Notes: generated by a model not told the origin, from the sequence alone. Counted from the stretch's first letter, positions 29,831 to 41,012 are shown. The stretch is 64,000 nt of DNA from Micrasema longulum (GCA_022494885.1 JAGVSM010001287.1:1-64000), one strand, 5' to 3'. Numbers and translations: made by a program.

Positions 29831-32159
29831 ATTAGTTTTTCGGTAAAAATATGAAACATAAACTATAAATCGATGCGGATAAAAAAATCAATAATTTATC
29901 AGGGCGTGCGGTGAAGTTTTTGATAAGGGAAGCTTGATAGTCACTTAATACAAGTGACATTGGTAAAATATGCACCGACTAACAACACATTAATTTGAGT
30001 TTAGTACTTTGAAATAAACCAACAAACGATATTATGCCAAAATTTCAGCATAAAGAGTTGTATTTCAAAGTTGAATTCTAAAATACCGTCGTGTCAAATG
30101 ATTTTAATGTCAAATCTGTTAAAGAACTGTCACAATATACAGTTAGTTAGTTACAATATATGAAAAGTAAACGTGTATTGATTTGGTAGGAATGGTTCCA
30201 CAGAGCTTCTTAAGATCTCATTTGCTCATGCGTAGTAAACGACTGCCTCGATGGCCGAACCAGCGAACTTATGAAGTTCCCTATTCAATTATTAGGCAAA
30301 GCGCAGTTCTTGCACTACAGGCGAAAGGTTGTCCGGGTGTTTGGTAGTAAGTTATTAGTAGTAGTTTTGTAATTTTCTAGAAGTTATTTTTTTAAGAAGT
30401 TAGTTTTCTTCATTCAATCTGTAAGAAACAAATATGCAGTACATTGTTTTCAAATAATTCAAACTTTAGTACTTGCAAAATCTATCTGAAAAAAGTCTAG
30501 ATGTGTCTCTTTCTTAGGGTTGCCATCCGTCCCGATATGTCAAGAATGTCACCGTTATTTATTACTTGTACCTTTTTTTTCTGGATTTTTATTATAATGC
30601 ATCACATGTCATCATATTTTAATCTAATTAATTATAATATGTATTTTTTATTTTTATTTATTATAACTTGACTCGGGCATACAATAAAAGCATCCACCCC
30701 TTTCCCGAAACTGTTCATAAAGACTTGAGTCTTTCTTCAGTTTCACATATCAATATAATTTTTTTTTTTTTAACTAATTTAGCGAAAACTTAATATTTCT
30801 TTACAATCAAACCGCGAAAATAACATAACAAATAAACTTTAAAAACTTTCATTGTACCCCTCACTGCAGTATTGTCAGTTTGTGATCAATCAAATACATA
30901 TGGTCAGCACAATCACCTTTTTCTAATTTCCCAGTATGACAGTGGAGTAATACAGTTTTAGTTCCAAATTGAGACCGCGGCCGCACGCTCTAGATCCCGC
31001 CTCGGAAAGGAAGAAGAACGTAGTAATACAAACAAATCAATCAAACGACACGAAACCCAAATACATATAGGGAACATTAGAATAATTTTCTCTATGCAAC
31101 ATGCACTCAATCAACAGAAGAAAAACAATACGTATCTATAACAAATCACAGTGGAACTTCAAATTATCAAGACACTACCGGCAAAATCCTAACACAGATC
31201 CTAACATGATCCCTATCGAACTCAGGCGAAATTACTCAGGCAAAGCCTAAAAAGTCTTAATAAGTTCACTTTTATTGAAATGAGTGTAATTTTGAAAGAC
31301 TAAATAAATATTGAGCCCTCTGTCCCGACGCCGACGTCCCGTCGAAACCTATAATGCCCCAATATAAACTTACAAAGTGCAATGGTGTTAATCAACAAAA
31401 ATCCACAGCCGTACTGGCTATAAATGTGAAAATAAGGTGGCAAATGCTTTCAGCAATTGATGTATCAAAAGAAATTTATGGAAGCTGAACTTGCCTAGAT
31501 AGAGTGAAAATCGATAGGTTCTGTGAAAGAAAAATGTTTTTTTTTTCAGTCAATTTTGGAAAATGGGAGAGTATTTCATTTCAATTTCTGCTCATAAAAC
31601 CGAAGTGGAAAAAGTAAGATCATTGATGTTGGCCTAGTAAAAAGAAACGATAAAAAATGTCGTTTGCTGCCAGGGACTTGAGAATCAATATTGCAATATT
31701 AAGTTAATATTAAGTCATAGAAAAAATATGGCCGGTACTTCTTCCGCAAGAAGCACCACATAAAACGTAAGAAAAAAATTATGTTATATTTCTGAAACAC
31801 CATTACAAAATTGCGTTTTTTGCTACTACATATCTTCATTCCAGAACGTCCCGACGAGAACCTAGCGAAATATTATGACAACTTTTCATAGACACCTTCC
31901 CATAAATGGAACACTGGTACACATTGAATATATGTATATCAAAATACAAGATTAGCTTTAAAAAATAAGTTTGAATTAAAAAAAATAAGTAAATACCTTT
32001 ACTTAATATTAAGGCACATTTGTAGGTACATACGCAGTCCGCTAATTTTCATAAAATTCAAAATCTCGCAACTCGGCGTATCATGTTGAATATGAGTTTT
32101 CTCTATCAGAAATTTTAAGAAGCGTTTCGACACTCTGAGCCCACAGACTAATTATACAT
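29831..32159. other. Spacer with an isolated hAT-like end
   Basis: At about 29900 the sequence CAGGGCGTGCGGTGA resembles the left end of the hAT-like element at 8188 (CAGTGGCGAGCGGTGA), but no partner end or 8-bp duplication was found. About 30970-31000 is a short GC-rich patch (CCGCGGCCGCACGCTC). Otherwise AT-rich with no recognised frame. Confidence 0.3.
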
Positions 32160-32335
32160 ATATATAAGAATAGTACTCTGCGAAGAATACAGACTACCTA
32201 TGATGACAGTTTTAGTGACAGACCGATATTACTATGTTAGTACTATAGTTATATCAAATCTGTTAAGGACATTTTAAATTTATCTCCTGCTTAAATTTTA
32301 ATTTTTACTTACATCTATTAGTTCTGTTAGCAAGC
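32160..32335 (+). repeat. Repeat X, 3' part
   Basis: Matches 28080-28200: AAGAATACAGACTACCTATG, TTTTAGTGACA, ATCAAATCTGTTAA and TTTAAATTTATCTCCTGC. The CpG-rich core is absent. Confidence 0.5.
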
Positions 32336-33135
32336 AGCAAGGCTAATTTGCAGCAAATAGTCTCTAGAATGTATGATGTATGCCTGGAGAGTGAATTGGC
32401 GATGAACGAAAGTAAGTCGAAAGTGATGGTATTTGAAAGGGATAGTAAAGTTACTGACTGCATAATAAATGTAAACAACGAATGTCTCGAGCAAATAGAA
32501 GAGTTTGTGTATCTGGGAAGCATGTTTTCAAGAGATGGAAGAGTAGAAAAAGATGTTGAAAGAAGAGTGAATGCGGGCAACAAAATGAACGGACCACTAA
32601 GCACAGTAATTTCTAATAAAAATATGTCAATCGAAGCTAAACTGGCAGTGAACAACGGAGTTTTAGTCCCAACACTTATGTATGGAAGTGAAACATGGAA
32701 CTGGCAGAGGTAGGATGAAAGCCGAGTGAACGCGGTTGAAATGCGATCTCTTAGACGAATGTGTGGAAAAATCAATGTATGACAGGGTTACGAATGATGA
32801 AATCAGGCGAGAGTGTAAATCTGAGTCAAGTATAATTGATAAGATTAAGAAAGGGTCTCTGAAATGGTTTGGTCACGTAGAACAAATGGACGACGAAAGA
32901 ATGGTAAAACAAGCAACGTGAGACGAGGACGACCAAGGAAGACGTGGCATGATCAGATAAACCAAAATCTTAAGTCTGGTCATGTCAAAAGCAGACAGAA
33001 CCGAAGGGCATGTATGACAAGATGTATGAATGTGGAAGAGGCTAGGATTGTATGCCAGGATAGACGTGTGTGGCGGTCCATTCTCTCTGCCTACCCCTAC
33101 GGGGAAATGGCGTGATGGTAGAGGTAGTAGTATTA
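32336..33135 (+). pseudogene. RTE-type LINE C-terminus, copy 4 (longest)
   Basis: The frame 32348-32713 reads QQIVSRMYDVCLESELAMNE, SKSKVMVFERD, QIEEFVYLGSMFSRDGRVEK, NGVLVPTLMYGSETWNW and a stop just after QR. It resumes in other frames with CVEKSMYDRVTNDEIR, LKWFGHVEQMDDERM, RGRPRKTWHDQINQNLKSGH, RACMTRCMNVEEARIVCQDR and SILSAYPYGEMA. The 3' end is GGCGTGATGGTAGAGGTAGT. The K.KVMV block lies just after the catalytic YADD, so it begins close to the active site. Confidence 0.85.
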
Positions 33136-33159
33136 GAAACATCTACTACCTTTTTAATG

Positions 33160-33445
33160 AATAATTATTGTTGGTTGTGAATTTTTAGTAATAAATATAA
33201 ATGTTCATGGAAGCAAAGAGAGAGAAGAGGAAAGTAGAGTTGGTATTATACCATGTCTTCTCCCTTTTATGTACTTTTTACTTAATTTTTGTAATATTAA
33301 TTTTTTCAGAATTTAATATTTCCCCCTTTTGTATTCATAATAAATTGATGCGAAATCTGCGATTGGTATTACTTTTTAAAATTAATTTCTTGTACCTCGT
33401 AATTATTAAAAAGACTGTGATTCCCATAATAAAAACATAAATAAA
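33160..33445 (+). repeat. Dispersed repeat Y, copy 2
   Basis: Same blocks as 28851-29140 in the same order. It begins some 20 bases after the RTE tail. Confidence 0.6.
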
Positions 33446-33539
33446 ATACTTTAATTCTTCTTCTTTAAACTTACATCGAAATTCTTTTAAAGCTCAATAT
33501 TTCAGAGAAAGAATCTTAATATTTTTTATGTTCAAAGCA

Positions 33540-34530
33540 TTAACTGTGTGGCCAAACATTTTAATTAATGTTAGTTGATATAAGTATTTAACCACTTACC
33601 GACTTTTAATGTCTACCGGTTTAAAGACCGTCCCGTCTCTTCGTCAGGACACTCACTACACCAACATGCAAATACTAAAATACACTATAACCTTTGCCGT
33701 TACCGTAGTACACATAGTATTTACGAAAACGTAGATAAATTACGAACACCGCCGTTGCCTGACCAATAATAATTTCTCGGAATTCGCGAATCATATAATA
33801 GACAGTAACCACTCATTTCATAATCACACCTTAAAACTCCTGCACCAAGTAAATAACAAAGGCAGTAATATGAATAACTTAGAAATTATAGAAATTCACA
33901 AAAATTTAAATTCTGAAAACAATCTAATTAATAATCACACATTCAACCACCCCTCGCCTTTATTGACTATGTTCCCTTTGCGACCACCCTCACCGCACTC
34001 ACCCTCTTAGACCCGCGTCTGTTAACACTCTCTTAGCCGAGCGATGTCTTCCCACACATTAAATCTTAGACTTACTTATTGCAACTTCCACTTATGTGCT
34101 AAATTTTAAGAAATAAATTCGACTTAATGTTTTGTCCATGTTTTCATATCTGTACTTAAGATAACCATCCATTCATATGCCAACACCTTAGATAAGAATA
34201 AAACCCCCTGCTCTAAGTTTCACTGATTAATCTGTTTATTTTTTGTTTAGATTCGATGACATTGTGAACAATATTCTGTGTTTATTATATTAGTTTTATA
34301 TCACCCGTCGATGGGAGGAGTGCTCTCCCGAAACTATAGTTGTGTTCTTGTAAAAGAATAAAATTGTGTAACACTGATAACAAAGTTTTATTTTCATAAT
34401 AATTTAATTCCAACCCCTTTAACTCTACATGTTGGTGTAGTGAGCGTCCTGAAGAAGAGACGGGTTCGTCTCGAAAATGGTAGACATAAAAAGTCGGCAA
34501 GTGGTTTAATACTAATATTTATTAACATTA
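33540..34530 (+). mobile_element. Penelope-like element with inverted terminal motifs
   Basis: 33765-34010 is an uninterrupted frame of 81 codons to a stop: NNNFSEFANHIIDSNHSFHN, LKLLHQVNNKGSNMNNLEII and EIHKNLNSENNLINN. It matches the C-terminal part of the GIY-YIG endonuclease that marks Penelope-like elements. The same terminal motif lies at 33590-33680 in minus and at 34425-34515 in plus orientation (GTCCTGAAGAAGAGACGGGT, CGTCTCGAAAATGGTAGAC), so the ends are inverted to each other. The reverse transcriptase domain and the catalytic GIY-YIG core are missing. Confidence 0.75.
34425..34515 (+). ncRNA. Hammerhead-ribozyme-like motif of the Penelope-like terminus
   Basis: CTGAAGA, a 6-bp stem GAGACG/CGTCTC with a GGTT loop, then GAAA and, 18 bases on, AGTC: the order of the CUGANGA, stem II, GAAA and UH cleavage parts of a hammerhead. 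Penelope-like elements are known to carry minimal hammerheads with a very short stem III. One extra A lies between CTGAAGA and the stem, and stem I is weak here, so activity is unproven. Sister motifs lie at 11560-11625 and 33595-33655 (minus). Confidence 0.4.
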
Positions 34531-34760
34531 ATATAATCTTAATTTCAAGGTGAGTCAAAAACAAACGAACATAATATGAGTATTCACTTTTTAAAATATC
34601 AAGATGATACATATTGCATCAGAGATGGAGAACGGTTGAGAAGGGAATTTACAAAACAAAACACTTGTCAAGGGTTCAGTTCTATTCACACACAGAACTG
34701 TATTCTTCGTCCACCGTCCACAGACAAAAAAAATAGCAAAAAGAAGTTCGATTTCAAATA
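34531..34760. other. Spacer between Penelope-like element and SINE
   Basis: Nothing recognised. Confidence 0.3.
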
Positions 34761-35003
34761 TTTCATCATCATTCAGTTTCCGCGCCTAACGAAGCATTGC
34801 ATTGATACACCAATCGCAGCGTATCTTGCTCATCTGTTATATGAAAATAAGATGATCAGTCTTACGCTTCAAGTGCCAGTCAAGGGACTTAAAAATATTT
34901 TGGTGTAAAAGCAGCGATTTAAATAATTGTTTCCATGCCGGGAATCGAATCTGAGACCTCTTGCATGATAGACAAATGCGCTGACCATTACACCACGATG
35001 CGG
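34761..35003 (-). mobile_element. tRNA-derived SINE with GAT tail, full copy
   Basis: On the minus strand the head (35003-34930) has A box TGGTGTAATGGTCAGCGC and B box GATTCGATTCCCGG. The body reads AACAGATGAGCAAGATACGC, TGCGATTGGTGTATCAA and TGCTTCGTTAGGCGCGG, and the tail is (ATG)n. At about 243 bases it is the most complete copy of the family. The head resembles those at 4231 and 13400. Confidence 0.85.
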
Positions 35004-35049
35004 AAATGTATCTCAAAAGATTCCATTTAACAAAACGTGAATAAGAAAT

Positions 35050-35690
35050 ATATTATAGACTAGCGGACCCGACAGACGTTGTCCTGCCAGAACATTGGCT
35101 TGCCTGCTATTACCTTAGAAAAAATATTTTCATTGATAAGCAGGTGGCTAGGTACTTGTTCATGATTTAATTTCAAAACTAAAAAAAAATCATTTTCAAA
35201 TATAGAATTCTTTTTGCAAACGTAAAACTCGGCTTTTCTCACTAGCAGGGGTGCACTTTATTCATTAATGTGAGTTTCAAAAATGAATTGAATTTCAGTT
35301 AATATTATTTTATGATTACCAAAAATCAAGTAAAAAGAAATAAATAAGTGGAAATTATAATGAATTTATGAGAAATAATATGATTGAGATCCTTTAAAGG
35401 TAAATGTTTGTAAACATTAAAAAATAAACTTTTTTTAAAAACAAAAAAACAACATTCTTCCATTTTTGTTGTATATGCATTCTCGTCGAATGCAACCCTT
35501 GTAGTTCGATGAAAAAAAGATTTATGCTTAAGTTTTTTTTTTACAAATTCGATTGAAATTTTTAATACTTACGAACACGCGCAGCGCAAAGATCTACGTT
35601 TCGCAGAAAACCGCACATAAATCGGTCAAGCCATTTAGAAGTTCAGTGACATCACACGTACAGAAGAATATATGCATGACAATGGTATAA
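35050..35690 (+). repeat. Dispersed repeat Z, copy 1
   Basis: Begins ACTAGCGGACCCGACAGACG then TTGTCC and ends with GCAGAAAACCGCACATAAAT, CGGTCAAGCCATTTAG, then AGTGACATCACACGTACAGA. Sequences of the ACTAGC.GACCCG.CA.ACGTTGT type are common in insect genomes. The copy at 61331-61860 shares the interior (TTTGCAAACGT, ATGCATTCTC.TCGAATGCA). No frame is present, so this is a non-autonomous element of uncertain class. Confidence 0.6.
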
Positions 35691-35761
35691 AATTGCTACA
35701 CAAAAATACACATCATTTCAAATGTTTACGGTCTAGGTCCTAGACTCTAGGAGCACAGACA

Positions 35762-36127
35762 ATGGCAGAGGTGCATTTTTCATTCCATTTTGCATGTTCC
35801 CGGCGAACGAAACATCTCAAGTGCCGTGTAACGAGCAAATTTGTTATTGTTTCGATCAAGGCGGCATCGGCAGGTTTAAAGGAGAAAATAGTCGAGTGGG
35901 TCAGTGTGTACGTTCATCAGAGCGCCCTCGTCTTGCGAAGCACCCTCGAGACCCCTTCAATATTCTGCTCTCCGGATAATGATGTGAGCGATTTACGTGG
36001 AATAAGCGAACAAGGGACGGATTATACGATAATGGGGTTACCTGTTGAAGTGGGTATTGAAAATACAAATCAGAGTATTTTTCATTCATTGTGCCTACTC
36101 AAGTATTTTTGTATCTACAATAAATAG
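35762..36127 (+). other. Unassigned 121-residue open frame
   Basis: Starts MAEVHFSFHFACSRRTKHLK and ends at a stop beside AATAAA (36118). No recognised domain, signal peptide or repeat elsewhere in the window. The stretch is less AT-rich than its flanks and lies directly after repeat Z. A terminal exon or a chance frame are both possible; the overlapping frames on both strands argue for chance. Confidence 0.25.
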
Positions 36128-36379
36128 TCGACGCGAACGATAACATATTTAAATCAACCTATTTATGTGAAACATTTTATTGGCTTAATTTAACGTTTTC
36201 ACAATATACATCTCATCGATTTCCTTCTTTTCTTACCCACAATCTCCTTATTTCATCCATATTTCTTTTATTTTAATATATAGTAAATTTATTCTTTATA
36301 TATAACTGTCATCGCTTTATTTAAGTATAATTAAGTGAAAACACGTAATTGGATGGCAGGCCCTAGTATTTTTATATAA
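36128..36379. other. AT-rich spacer
   Basis: Nothing recognised. Confidence 0.35.
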
Positions 36380-36540
36380 ACATTTGTTTACACTTTGCTA
36401 ATTAAATTGTTGATATGAATTGTACATGTCAATTGTCTGTCTATTGTTAGTCCTAAGTATTTAACAAGTTCAATTTCAGTTGGTCGTTCATTATTTATGT
36501 AGGCATCTACTGTATGTAATTTTTAAAAATGTTTATTTGA
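36380..36540 (-). pseudogene. Jockey-like reverse transcriptase fragment
   Basis: The minus strand reads VDAYINNERPTEIELVKYLG then LTIDRQLTCTIHINN, very close to the block at 17380-17480 (IEIEHVKYLALPIDRQLTWT). About 50 codons remain. Confidence 0.65.
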
Positions 36541-37294
36541 AATAAATAAAGAAAATAATAAACAACGAAACTTATTTTTTTATTCTGTCTCTTCAACTGG
36601 AAAGAGAAAAAATATTTTAAAGATAAAAACGATATTATGTAATAAATATTTATTACGACGTCCAGACATAAAATAATAAATAAATAAATGTTCAACCTTA
36701 CTTTATTATAATTATCAAGAGACGAGAATGCTTAAAGAGGGCAAAATAAAATCTAACACCTCTCGTGAATAATTCACAAAACTTCTTTAGCAAGTCGGCA
36801 GCGCAGATAAACTAATCCTATTTTTCGTCAAGTTATTCAAGACAACTTGGAAGTTACGTTCAATTTCCGAAATCTTCCCACCTTTAATAATTTAAGTTTG
36901 GCATAAACATCCCTTATCTCCACCCGCAAGTGACAATTGGGGTGGGTTAGCACCTTAAATAACACCTGAGGTTTACACGGGAAATTCTGCTGAATTCATT
37001 CGCGTAAGAGGAAGAACACGAAAAGAGTCTCTCCTTTGTCATTTCTGTGAACTAACTAGATTTTTATTGTGTTAGAACACATTCCAGAACGGAGGCATTA
37101 TTAAGGATAATTTTGGTAAACAGCTGTGCACAGAATGACACGGAAAATATTAAATCAAAGATAACCGTACAATCGTCACATTTTCAAAGTGTACTTTGAA
37201 AACTCATTAAGACAGGATAATCCATACCAGACGTTACTCGTTTAGGAACATTTTTAATGATGTTCGGTTTTTAACAAACTGTAGGATGAAGTTG
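36541..37294. other. AT-rich spacer
   Basis: Nothing recognised. Confidence 0.35.
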
Positions 37295-37612
37295 TTGAGA
37301 GTTGGAGCTCCTACCCCAGTCAGAGGTGACAAAATACACGAGGTTGCTGTTTAATGCGTATTTATTACAAGGCGAATAAATAATAAATTAAGTCGCGCGA
37401 GTGTTACGGCTATGAGAAGATAAACTGGCTGGACTTAAAATATATGCTGGAATTGAGAGACTGCGTTGAGCTGATTTTTCGGACTGACTGGGCTGACTGG
37501 ATTGACTGTTCGGGCTGATCGGGCTAACCGGGCTGACTGGGCGTTACCACGACCTGTGGTCCCTTTATAGTCCACGTTTCTTTGTTCTTCATATCTCCAT
37601 GGTAGAAACGAT
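37295..37612 (-). repeat. LTR-like repeat, copy 2, with minisatellite
   Basis: Second copy of 905-1205. It includes an imperfect repeat of GACTGGGCT-like units at 37480-37545 (GACTGACTGGGCTGACTGG, CGGGCTGATCGGGCTAACCG). On the minus strand it has TATAAAGGGACC and, further on, AATAAATACGCA. Interpreted as a solo LTR; not certain. Confidence 0.45.
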
Positions 37613-37779
37613 GTTTATGTACTGAAGGATGATGGACGATGTTCTTACAATTATGTCCAATGTAAGACTTGTATTCAATATTCAATACAAAATGTTGACT
37701 TGCTTCATCGGTCGTTGCACTGTATTTCAGGTGATATGATTAAGCACGTGCGTGTGTCGTCAATCATGGAATATGAACC

Positions 37780-38080
37780 CCACAAAATTTGGATTCATTT
37801 ATTTGATAGTATTGGTAATTTAGTAAAAATCAATATTGCAAAAACCTATGTACTGAGTTCCTTGCGCCGGAAATCCCTTGACTCTGTCAAACCAAGTCAT
37901 CGAAAGAATTAAGAGTTTCAAATGCCCTGGAGTATATCCTACAGAAAATGGCAGCTTTTAAAAATAACTGGGAGTGCGGCTAGAAATAGCAGGCAAGACA
38001 TTCAACAGTATGAAGGCTGTCTACGAGTTATTACACATGGCATACTGAACTTGTATGTATTTATGTACTTGTTGGTTATG
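37780..38080 (+). pseudogene. Decayed LINE reverse transcriptase scrap
   Basis: Across broken frames one can read FKCPGVYPTENGSF, then EIAGKTFNSMKAVYELLH, resembling F(K/E)YLGxxIxxNGSxxxEI...AR.AF..MK..Y...L in other LINEs. It ends where the mariner element begins. Confidence 0.35.
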
Positions 38081-38082
38081 TA

Positions 38083-38992
38083 CGAGGTGCGTTCAGAAAA
38101 AAACGGGATTTTTTTAATTTCACGGGTTCGCCGTGTCCGATTGACAATTTTTTTATCGTGTTGGTATAAATGCCCCTGAAGTATGCTAAAACTCTCATGT
38201 TTTCATTGTTTACTTTGTAAGTGGCAACCGCTAAGTATAGACGTGTTTTTATGAGCTCGGCATTTTCATTTGTCAAAAAAATGGATCAAAGGATTTGTAT
38301 CAAATTTTGTGTAAAAAAATAAATAAAGTGTGACAAATTGTGTGCAATGTTTACAAAGGTCTATGGTGAGTCTGCTATGAATAAAACAAGAGTTTACGAG
38401 TGGTATAGTCGTTTCCAAGGTGGCCGTAAAGATGTTGAAGACGACGAACGACCCGGACGCCCCAGCACATCAACAACCGATGAAAACGTGGAAAAAGTGG
38501 ATGAAATGGTTATGAATGATCGCCGAATCACAATCAAAGAAGTCGTTAATAATGTTGGCATATTGATTGGCTCATGCCATGAAATTTTTTCGAAAGTTTT
38601 GGGTATGAAACGCGTGGCAGCAAAATTTGTTTTAAAAAAGACAGCGGCAAATGGAAGTTGCTCAGGTGTCACTAAATGAAGTTAACGACTATGCAGAATT
38701 ACTGAAACGTGTTGTAACAGGTGACGAAACATGGTTTTACAGACATGACGTCGAAACTAAGGCTCAATCGCCGCAGTGGAGGCATTCTCGATCGCCAAGA
38801 CTAAAATCGCCGAGCACACCGTACACGTCTAACCTTAGCAGCTGCCACAGACAAAGTAAACCTTGAATACATCTAAAAATTTGAGCATACTTCAGAGGCA
38901 TGTATTTCAACATAATGAAATAAAAAATTGACAATCGGAGTCTCCGAACCCGCGAAATTTAAAAATTCCTGTTATTTTCTGAACACACCTCG
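38083..38992 (+). mobile_element. Mariner element, internally deleted
   Basis: The left end CGAGGTGCGTTCAGAAAAAA is the inverse of the right end (CGAGGTGTGTTCAGAAAATA read inverted), and the similarity continues for about 110 bases. TA duplications flank it at 38081-38082 and 38993-38994. The element is 910 bases, against roughly 1.3 kb for a complete mariner. Confidence 0.9.
38281..38868 (+). pseudogene. Mariner transposase, truncated
   Basis: Starts MDQRICIKFCVKK, with a stop directly after. It then reads FTKVYGESAMNKTRVYEWYS, RFQGGRKDVEDDERPGRPST and DRRITIKEVVNNVGI, the paired helix-turn-helix DNA-binding region. After a frameshift it reads VVTGDETWFYRHDVETKAQS then PQW. The D in TGDETW is the first catalytic aspartate. 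The rest of the catalytic domain, with the second and third acidic residues, is deleted, and the frame ends near the right terminus. Inactive. Confidence 0.85.
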
Positions 38993-38994
38993 TA

Positions 38995-40074
38995 TGTAAA
39001 TATTGCTTCCCTGGCCGAAAATCTCACTGCACGCCCCTAATACGTAAGTATTCAAAATATAAAAAGTTCGCGTGTGGGGAAATACACACAATCATTAGTA
39101 CGTTGTGGAAGTGCGCAAACGAGAACCCCGACTGATATATCTCAAATCAGGTAAATTTTAGACCACGTATAGAGATAAATCGTACGCCTCTTTACTGGGA
39201 AAACGTGATTGCCTTTGTGCGGTGAAACAAAACCAGCAGTTTAAATGGCATCTTGTTAAAACTCCAACCTTTACGTAGAATACATGAACGTGTATACTCA
39301 CCAGATAAGTTTTTCTGCTTTGGAAGAACAAGAGCTTTATTTGCGAAAGAAAAAAAAAGAAATTTTTCGACAAAAGGGAGGCGAATCTGTCACGCACAAT
39401 CACGTGATATATTTGTACGTAGAATAATGTCTCAAATGAAACGCTTTTGTGACACAGATCTGTGTATTTATTTGAGTGCCAAGCTCTTATATTATAGCCG
39501 CCGCTAATGGGCGATATTCATCAAGGAATATTTTGCTCAATATACACAGAGGGAAAAAGATAAACAAGAAAATTATGGACTACGACGAAAGCGATTTGTC
39601 AGCGATTTATTAATTATTTCGGCGAATTCAGTCGACAACGCGACAATACACTTATTTTCTGGGGTTTGAAGTCAAACTCATTGATCAAAATCAATATTAA
39701 ACTAGCAGAAAACAGTCGGCAATCACGGACCTCTCACGGAACATCTCGTTCCGTCAGCCCTACGGGCCTCAGTTAATCGGCGCTCCGGGCCTAGATTGAT
39801 TAAAAAAAAAATATCACCCATTTGGACCGCACAATTCAGGGCCATTTTCCCAAAACTCGACATTCGTTTGAAACGTAAATTCGCTTCAGGAGAGGGTTTT
39901 TTGTGATTCACGTCAGATCACGTGAACAATCATTGTTTAAAAAAAATACACCTTCAAACTTAACCTAAAGGTAATCTAATTCATAATTTATATACAGTTT
40001 ATAATTATCTTTTATATTGCACTAGAACCCTATTCAAATTATTGAAATTATGGATATCAATACAAACGATATAC
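38995..40074. other. Spacer with a small repeat X trace
   Basis: 39020-39045 holds CACGCCCCTAATACGTAA, the core of repeat X, without the rest. 39160-39510 is less AT-rich and has two overlapping frames with no recognised motif. 39725-39795 is a GC-rich run (GTCAGCCCTACGGGCCTCAG) that resembles 18615-18690 in wording only. Confidence 0.35.
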
Positions 40075-40440
40075 ATACTAGAATATCTTGTTTTGAAAAA
40101 ACGATAAGACATTGATATTTGAATCTACTATCGGCAACACAACTGACAAGTCCAACTCGTTAGCGTCCACGTTGCGAACCCTAGGCAATGGGATCACACT
40201 CATTACGGTGTGATCACAGCAGAAAACGAGAAGATGAAAGGCGAGTTTCGGGCGCCTCCAAACCAGAACCAACAAGCTAAGGGAAGGTAACCTCGACAGG
40301 ATAATCCACCGGAGAAGGCAACGGGGAACCACTCTGGTCATCCTTTCCCAGGAATCACTATGGCGAGTACATCCATCAAGCAGTTCTCCTAGCCTCGGAG
40401 TAGCGCAGGGCCGAGATGCTTTCGCTGTAGTGATCGCTAA
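40075..40440 (+). mobile_element. Probable RTE-like LINE 5' region
   Basis: Contains CCACCGGAGAAGGCAACGGG then GAACCACTCTGGTCATCC, a phrase I associate with the 5' region ahead of the endonuclease ORF in insect RTE-like LINEs. No endonuclease frame follows because a Transib element interrupts it at CGTCG; the host may resume at 43138. Confidence 0.4.
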
Positions 40441-40445
40441 CGTCG
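40441..40445. repeat. Transib target site duplication, left
   Basis: CGTCG, repeated exactly at 43133-43137. Five bases and a CGNCG pattern match known Transib duplications. Confidence 0.85.
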
Positions 40446-40484
40446 CACAGTGTTTTGACCCATACAAGCTACAAGATAAAAAGT
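40446..40484. repeat. Transib left terminal inverted repeat
   Basis: Heptamer CACAGTG, identical to the V(D)J consensus heptamer, then 23 bases, then ATAAAAAGT in the nonamer position. 31 of 39 bases match the right end, including ATACAAGCTA. Confidence 0.85.
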
Positions 40485-41012
40485 CACTTTTGAATTCTTA
40501 AACGATGACGTCATGGGGGCATTACCAGATAGTTAGTGTGACGATTGTAAGCCTAATTGGGGTGATTAATGCTTAGGGTGATTCATACCAGAATATGAAA
40601 GTCGGATAATTGGTTTTTGAAAGCCTAATTACATTTATTTGCATTTTGGCGTCCGACGTGTAAAGGTTGTTTATCAAGTTTAAAGTTTTTTATTTCGATT
40701 TTTAAAAAAATGTAAGCTATTTAGGAAGGTATGTTGTATGGTTTTTTTTCTCATATTTTAATGTATTTCATTTAGGTATTTAAAAAACAATAATTTAACT
40801 TATGTATTTTTCAGTAGTTAAAAAAATATCAATTTCTAACTTCTCGAGAATTTATCTCGGAGAGTATATCAAAGTAGCAAAAAATTATTTTTATTTTTCA
40901 ATAGACCAATTTATTGTTAGCTTAATACAGTTTCGATATTTTACCGCACGAAGTTGCATCTATCTTATTTTGTTATTTTACGGGTACCAGATACGAGATT
41001 TCCAGGCAAGAA

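Noticed and set aside
30970..31005. Overlapping SacII/NotI and XbaI-like sites suggesting a cloning vector remnant
   Set aside because: Only about 35 bases, with no flanking vector sequence and AT-rich genomic DNA on both sides.
32305..33142. Minus-strand frames of 156 and 89 residues
   Set aside because: Antisense shadows of the RTE reverse transcriptase copy.
38394..38672. 92-residue minus-strand frame
   Set aside because: Antisense shadow of the mariner transposase.
40078..40467. 129-residue minus-strand open frame
   Set aside because: No domain, and the plus strand carries an RTE-like 5' region; the frame also runs across the Transib border.
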